From: Rugosimonospora sp040255525
Lineage (GTDB): Bacteria > Actinomycetota > Actinomycetes > Mycobacteriales > Micromonosporaceae
Assembly: GCA_040255525.1 (NCBI GenBank)
Contig: JBDZVD010000001.1
Coordinates: forward strand, 102,872 to 166,871
Direction of reading: 5' to 3'
Length of the DNA stretch: 64,000 nucleotides
A program made the translations under genes and the position numbers. The notes under the pieces are model-generated. The model worked only from the letters and a program-made list of their open reading frames with translations. It did no database searches and had not been told where the DNA came from. Positions 60,079 through 64,000 of the stretch are shown here, one piece after another. The stretch's first letter is position 1. Every line of letters starts with the position of its first letter.

Positions 60079-60924
60079 TTACGATTTCAGGGCACCGGCC
60101 TGCAGGCCGGTGACGATGTGGCGCTGGGCCAGCGCGTAGACGACCAGCACCGGGATCATCGCGATCACCGAGGCGGCGAAGACCAGTCCCCAGCTGGTGG
60201 CGTGCTGGCCCTGGAACTGGGCGATGGCGATCGGCAGCGTGTACTTGGCCGGGTCGTTGATGGACGTCAGCGCCCACGAGTACTCGTCCCAGGCGGCGAG
60301 GAACGCGAAGACGGCCGAGGTGGCCAGCGCCGGGCGGGACAGCGGCAGGTACAGCGCAACGAATCGGCGCATCGACCCGGCACCGTCGACCTCCATCGCC
60401 TCGTCCAGCTCGGGAGCGACGCTGGCGAAGAAGCCACGCAGCAGGAAGGTGTTGAGGGCCACGCCCGCGCCGACGTAGAAGACCACCAGGCCGGGCAGGG
60501 AGTTGTTGAGGTGCAGCGAGGTCGCCACGAGGTACTGCGGGATGAGGATGACCACACCGGGCACCATCAGGCCGAGCATCAGCACCCAGAACAGCACCGA
60601 CCGGCCGGGGAACCGGAATCGGGCGAACGCGTACGCGGCCAGCGCCGCGAGCAGGGTGGTCGCGAACGTACTGGCGCACGCCACCAGGACCGAGTTGCCG
60701 AAGTAGCGGGCGAAGTCGTTGGCGCCCCACGCCTGCACGTAGTTGGCGACGGTGGCCGGGTGCGGGATGAACTTCGGCGGCCATTCGAAGACCAGCGAGT
60801 TGGGCTTGAACGAGGTGCTGATCATGTAGAGGAACGGGGTGATCAGGACCGCGGCGCCGGCGGCCAGCACGACCAGCCGTGCCCCGATCCTGGTGCGGCG
60901 GTGCCGCCGGGTGTCCACGCTCAC
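60079..60924 (-). CDS. Sugar ABC transporter permease (MalG type)
   Basis: A 281-residue permease with six membrane helices: AVLITPFLYMISTSFKPNSL near the start, FARFRFPGRSVLFWVLMLGL, the coupling loop DEAMEVDGAGSMRRFVALYL (with Glu-Ala changes typical of the group) and AWDEYSWALTSIN. It ends QRHIVTGLQAGALKS. GTG 60924 overlaps the upstream permease stop by 4 bases (GTGA); ATG alternatives would extend into that gene. Partner of the MalF-type permease and the lipoprotein at 61907. Confidence 0.9.
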   Translation of the reverse strand: MSVDTRRHRRTRIGARLVVLAAGAAVLITPFLYMISTSFKPNSLVFEWPPKFIPHPATVANYVQAWGANDFARYFGNSVLVACASTFATTLLAALAAYAFARFRFPGRSVLFWVLMLGLMVPGVVILIPQYLVATSLHLNNSLPGLVVFYVGAGVALNTFLLRGFFASVAPELDEAMEVDGAGSMRRFVALYLPLSRPALATSAVFAFLAAWDEYSWALTSINDPAKYTLPIAIAQFQGQHATSWGLVFAASVIAMIPVLVVYALAQRHIVTGLQAGALKS

Positions 60925-61889
60925 GCCGCCCTCCGGTTGGCCAGGATGGTCTGCCCGATGGACAGCACGAGGACCAGCACCGTCATTACCATGGCCAGGG
61001 CGGAGCCGTACCCGAAGTCGAGGAACTTGAATGCCTGCTTGTACAGGTAGGTCAGCGGCATCTCGGTCTGGCCGGCCGGTCCGCCGTTGGTCATCAGCAG
61101 CGACTGGATGAACACCTGGAAGCCGCCGATGACCAGCAGCACGGTGACGAACACGAGCTGACCGCGCAGCGCCGGCAGCGTCACGTGCCAGACCCGGCGC
61201 AGGTAGCCGGCGCCGTCCACGGCGGCGGCCTCGTGGTGCTCGACGGGCACGCCGGTCAGCCCCGCCAGCAGGATGATGGCCGCCCAGCCGACACCCTTCC
61301 AGATGCCCAGGGCCGACATCGCCCCGATCGCGCTCCACCGCGAGTCCAGCCAGCCGACCGGATGGCCGACGACGTGCAGGACGTCCATCAGGACCCAGTT
61401 GACCAGGCCGCCGTCGGTGACGAACAGGTACCTGAACAGCAGCGACACCACCACCCAGCTGGTCACCACCGGCAGGTAGAACAGCACGCGGAACACCGTG
61501 CGCGCCGGCAGCCGGCTCTCCAGCAGCAGCGCCACCGCGAGGCCGAGCAGGATCTGCCCGGGCACGGTGATGAGCATGTACACCAACGCGTTGACCACGC
61601 CGAGGCGGAACTGGTCGTCGTGCAGGGCGCGGGTGTAGTTGGCCGCGCCGACCCAGGTGCTCTCCCCGCCCGGGAACGGGCTCCACTGGTACAGGCTGAC
61701 CTGGGCCGCCTTCACGATGGGGACCAGCATCACGATGACGAACACCACGAAGGCCGGTAGCAGCAGGGCGTAGGCGGTCAGCGTCCGCCGGGCGGCGGCC
61801 CGGCCGCGACCGGCGCCCCGGGTCGCGGTGGGCGGGGGCGGTTCCCCGGCGCGCTCGCGCCGGGGAACCGCCGTCACCTGAGTAGTCAT
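60921..61889 (-). CDS. Sugar ABC transporter permease (MalF type)
   Basis: A 322-residue permease with six membrane helices: LTAYALLLPAFVVFVIVMLV, the loop SLYQWSPFPGGESTWVGAAN, FRVLFYLPVVTSWVVVSLLF and the coupling loop HHEAAAVDGAGYLRRVWHVT. A hydrophilic, Pro/Arg-rich tail of about 35 residues precedes the first helix. ATG 61889 lies 17 bases past the binding-protein stop. It probably imports alpha-glucan oligosaccharides for the downstream GH66 and GH13 enzymes. No ATPase gene is in the operon, so a shared one elsewhere is expected. Confidence 0.9.
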   Translation of the reverse strand: MTTQVTAVPRRERAGEPPPPTATRGAGRGRAAARRTLTAYALLLPAFVVFVIVMLVPIVKAAQVSLYQWSPFPGGESTWVGAANYTRALHDDQFRLGVVNALVYMLITVPGQILLGLAVALLLESRLPARTVFRVLFYLPVVTSWVVVSLLFRYLFVTDGGLVNWVLMDVLHVVGHPVGWLDSRWSAIGAMSALGIWKGVGWAAIILLAGLTGVPVEHHEAAAVDGAGYLRRVWHVTLPALRGQLVFVTVLLVIGGFQVFIQSLLMTNGGPAGQTEMPLTYLYKQAFKFLDFGYGSALAMVMTVLVLVLSIGQTILANRRAA

Positions 61890-61906
61890 GGCAGGCTCGC
61901 CGACCG

Positions 61907-63184
61907 TCAGCCCTGTGCCAGCAGCGGGTCGATCTCGGCCGCCGCCTTGTCCAGCGCCTGCTGCACGGTCATCTGGCCCTGGAAGGCGGCCTGCAGCTTC
62001 TTCTGCAGCAGGTCGTCGATCTTCGGCCAGGCGGGCACCGGCGGACGGGGCTTGGCGTTCTTCAGCTGCGTGACGAACGGCGCGTAGTTGGGGTTGACGC
62101 TGGTCACGTCGAGGTCCTTGAGCACCGACATCTGGCCCACCTTCGCCATCGCCAGCTGCGCCTCCTGCGACAGCAGGTAGCGGGTGAACTCCAGGGCCAG
62201 CGGCTTGTTCTTCGACTGCCGGAACACCGTGACGTCCTCGCCGCCGATCACGCTGATGCTGCCGCCGGGTCCGGCCGGCACAGGGCCGACCTGCAGCTTG
62301 AAGTCGGGGTGGGCGCTGGCGAAGATCGGGTACATCCAGGGCCCGTCCAGGATGGTGGCGTACTTGCCGGTGGCCAGGCCGTCCGAGGTCGGAGTGCCGC
62401 CGGTACCGCCCAGGATGATGTTCGGCAGTTCCTTCTTGCTGTACAGGTCGAACAGCAGCTGCACGCCGGCCACCGAGGCCGCGCTGTTGAGGTACCCGGT
62501 CGCCTTGGTGTAGTTCGCGTCCGTGATGTCGCCACCGGCCGACCAGATCCAGGGCAGCACGTTCCAGCCCGACAGGCCGTTGTCGGCGAACGCCGCCACC
62601 CCCGTACCGGCCAGCTTGTCGCCCAGCGCCTTCACGTCGTCGAAGGTCTTCGGCGGTGCGGTGACTCCGGCCTTGTCCAGTGCCGCCTGGTTGTACATCA
62701 GCACCCGGGTGTTGGTGTCCAGCGGCAGGCCGTAGTACTTGCCCTTGTACTTGTTGGTGGCCAGCGCCCCGGGGAAGGTCTGGTGGGCCAGCGCCTGAAA
62801 GTCCGGCATCGCGGTGTCCAGCGGTTCGAGCAGGCCCAGCTTGGCCAGCTCGGAGACCCACGCGATGTCCGAGCGCAGCACGTCGGGTACCTCGCCGCCG
62901 GCCGCGCTAGTGATCAGCTTCTGGTGCAACTGATCGTACGGGATGGCGACCTGCTTGACGTCGACACCCGGGTGCAGCTTCTTGAAGCCCGGGATGATCA
63001 CGTCGTTGAGAGTCTTCACCTCCTGAGAATCCGCACTGTAGGCGTGCCAGAAGGTGATCGTGCCGGACAACTGGGCGGGCGACTGGCTGGCCGCCTTGGA
63101 CCCGCCACAGCCGGCTAGTAGGGCGCTGGCCGCGACTGCGGCCGCACCGGCCAGCAGCCGCCGGCGGGTGAGTAATCTGAACAT
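61907..63184 (-). CDS. Sugar ABC transporter substrate-binding lipoprotein
   Basis: A 425-residue family-1 extracellular solute-binding protein. A twin-arginine-like start (MFRLLTRRRLLAGAAAVAAS) leads to lipobox LAGC, so it may be exported by Tat. Fold landmarks are ITFWHAYSADSQEVKTLNDV, DVLRSDIAWVSELAKLGLL, YKGKYYGLPLDTNTRVLMYN and GEDVTVFRQSKNKPLALEFT. First gene of the alpha-glucan import operon shared with permeases, GH66 and GH13. It lies 70 bases past the ROK stop. Confidence 0.93.
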   Translation of the reverse strand: MFRLLTRRRLLAGAAAVAASALLAGCGGSKAASQSPAQLSGTITFWHAYSADSQEVKTLNDVIIPGFKKLHPGVDVKQVAIPYDQLHQKLITSAAGGEVPDVLRSDIAWVSELAKLGLLEPLDTAMPDFQALAHQTFPGALATNKYKGKYYGLPLDTNTRVLMYNQAALDKAGVTAPPKTFDDVKALGDKLAGTGVAAFADNGLSGWNVLPWIWSAGGDITDANYTKATGYLNSAASVAGVQLLFDLYSKKELPNIILGGTGGTPTSDGLATGKYATILDGPWMYPIFASAHPDFKLQVGPVPAGPGGSISVIGGEDVTVFRQSKNKPLALEFTRYLLSQEAQLAMAKVGQMSVLKDLDVTSVNPNYAPFVTQLKNAKPRPPVPAWPKIDDLLQKKLQAAFQGQMTVQQALDKAAAEIDPLLAQG

Positions 63185-63254
63185 GGCGCTCGAATCTCCT
63201 CGGTTGCTTCGGGACGAGTGGCCGCCGGGGCAGCGGCCGTTGCCGATCGATCCG

Positions 63255-64000
63255 TCAACGCATGGGGATGCCAGTTGCCGGGCCGATGAACAAGTGTTGG
63301 ATAGCGACGGCCGCCGCCCCTCGCGCCCAGGTGTGCTCGGGGAGCGGGCGGGTCACCAGGTCACAGTCGACGGCCTCGCCGAAGGCGTGCCGGGCGAAGG
63401 ACTCGCGCGCGGCGCTCTCGAACAGGTCGCTGGCCGCCAGACCCTCGCCGGACAGGACGATGCGGTGCGGGTTGAGCAGGTTCGCCACGATCGCCAACGC
63501 GCGGCCGAGCGCGTCGCCGGCAGTGGTGAACGCCGCCGTCGCGCCCTCGTTGCCCTCGCGGGCGAGCGCGGCGGCGGCCGTGATATCGATCTTGGGGTCG
63601 CCGCACGCGGCGCGCACCTGTTGCAGGATCGCCTCTTCCGAGGCGATCGACTCCACGCAGCCACGGTTGCCGCAGCGTGGACATGTCGGGCCCGCCGCAA
63701 GGATCGGTACGTGACCCAGCTCGCCGGCCAGGCCCACCGCGCCGTGCACCAACGAGCCGTCCACCACGAATCCGCAGCCCACGCCGACGCCGATGGTCAC
63801 GACTGCGAACGACGGCACGTCCACGCCCGCCCCGAACCACTGCTCGGCGACGGTCAGCGAGTTGACGTCGTTCTCGACCACGACGGGCAGACCGGTGCGC
63901 TCGTGCAGCAGGCTCGCCAGCGGCACGTCGCGCCACTCCAGGAACGGGGCGTACCGCACCAGGCCGCGACGCGAATCCACGTGCCCACCGAGCCCGACGC
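63255..64000 (-). CDS. ROK family protein, C-terminal part (5' end outside window)
   Basis: The frame is open at the right edge and reads VGLGGHVDSRRGLVRYAPFL into an intact ROK domain of about 248 visible residues. Motifs are VVVENDVNSLTVAEQWFGAG (the kinase catalytic Asp is kept), GAVGLAGELGHVPI and the zinc-binding CPRCGNRGCVES. Since the upstream part is outside the window, I cannot see whether a DNA-binding helix is present. The position directly upstream of a sugar operon favours a ROK regulator over a glucokinase, but the retained Asp leaves kinase activity possible. Confidence 0.82.
   Translation of the reverse strand, partial: VGLGGHVDSRRGLVRYAPFLEWRDVPLASLLHERTGLPVVVENDVNSLTVAEQWFGAGVDVPSFAVVTIGVGVGCGFVVDGSLVHGAVGLAGELGHVPILAAGPTCPRCGNRGCVESIASEEAILQQVRAACGDPKIDITAAAALAREGNEGATAAFTTAGDALGRALAIVANLLNPHRIVLSGEGLAASDLFESAARESFARHAFGEAVDCDLVTRPLPEHTWARGAAAVAIQHLFIGPATGIPMR

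Noticed and set aside
63255..64000. Calling the edge gene a glucokinase
   Set aside because: The catalytic Asp is present, but the missing N-terminus could hold a DNA-binding domain, and its place ahead of a sugar operon fits a regulator equally well or better.

Overview
The window comes from a high-GC Gram-positive chromosome, most likely a soil actinomycete (Actinomycetota; Streptomyces/Micromonosporaceae-like, family-level placement uncertain). The reasons are the strong third-position G/C bias, frequent GTG and TTG starts, many ATGA/GTGA overlaps, a SapA-like secreted protein, a LAL-type LuxR regulator, a Methyltransf_19 protein and several actinobacterial sugar-ABC operons. I see no rRNA, tRNA, CRISPR array or insertion sequence.

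Bases 1-7186 hold a tightly overlapping catabolic operon. It encodes a truncated MmgE/PrpD end, a TcuA-like flavoprotein dehydrogenase, a full MmgE/PrpD protein, an MFS transporter, a DRE-TIM lyase-like protein with altered active-site motifs, a D-2-hydroxyacid dehydrogenase and a cupin. Together they suggest breakdown of an unidentified polycarboxylate. Bases 7324-10783 hold two regulator/oxidoreductase pairs (MarR/quinone oxidoreductase and TetR/aldo-keto reductase), each with a clear palindrome between its genes. Bases 11000-16447 hold a SapA-like secreted protein, a probable dead ADP-ribosylglycohydrolase gene, and a stress-type set (AceE, Acg-like nitroreductase, UspA). Bases 16952-19576 hold a DUF3995 membrane protein facing a two-component system.

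Bases 20145-28762 are a minus-strand secretion locus: a LAL regulator, a 49-residue small ORF, a sedolisin-like peptidase and a large PA-domain protein with no visible protease catalytic domain. A Methyltransf_19 methyltransferase follows at 28921-29754.

Bases 29958-47509 form a polysaccharide-utilisation region. On the minus strand lie a DeoR/LacI hybrid regulator and a heparinase II/III-like lyase. Divergently on the plus strand lie DUF2264, a sugar ABC importer, YesL, GH88, an IolB/KduI-type isomerase, KduD and a 1709-residue secreted GH59-type multidomain protein. This set fits secreted attack, import of uronate-containing oligosaccharides, cytoplasmic release of unsaturated uronic acid, and conversion towards 2-keto-3-deoxygluconate.

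Bases 48251-54845 hold a second sugar operon: a lipoprotein binding protein, ATPase, permease, enolase-superfamily enzyme, a binding-protein-fold protein lacking a signal peptide, and a ROK regulator. Bases 55132-56608 hold an HxlR regulator opposite a quinone oxidoreductase. Bases 56765-64000 hold an alpha-glucan operon on the minus strand (ROK regulator, running off the edge; binding protein; two permeases; cytoplasmic GH66; GH13), suited to imported isomalto-oligosaccharides.
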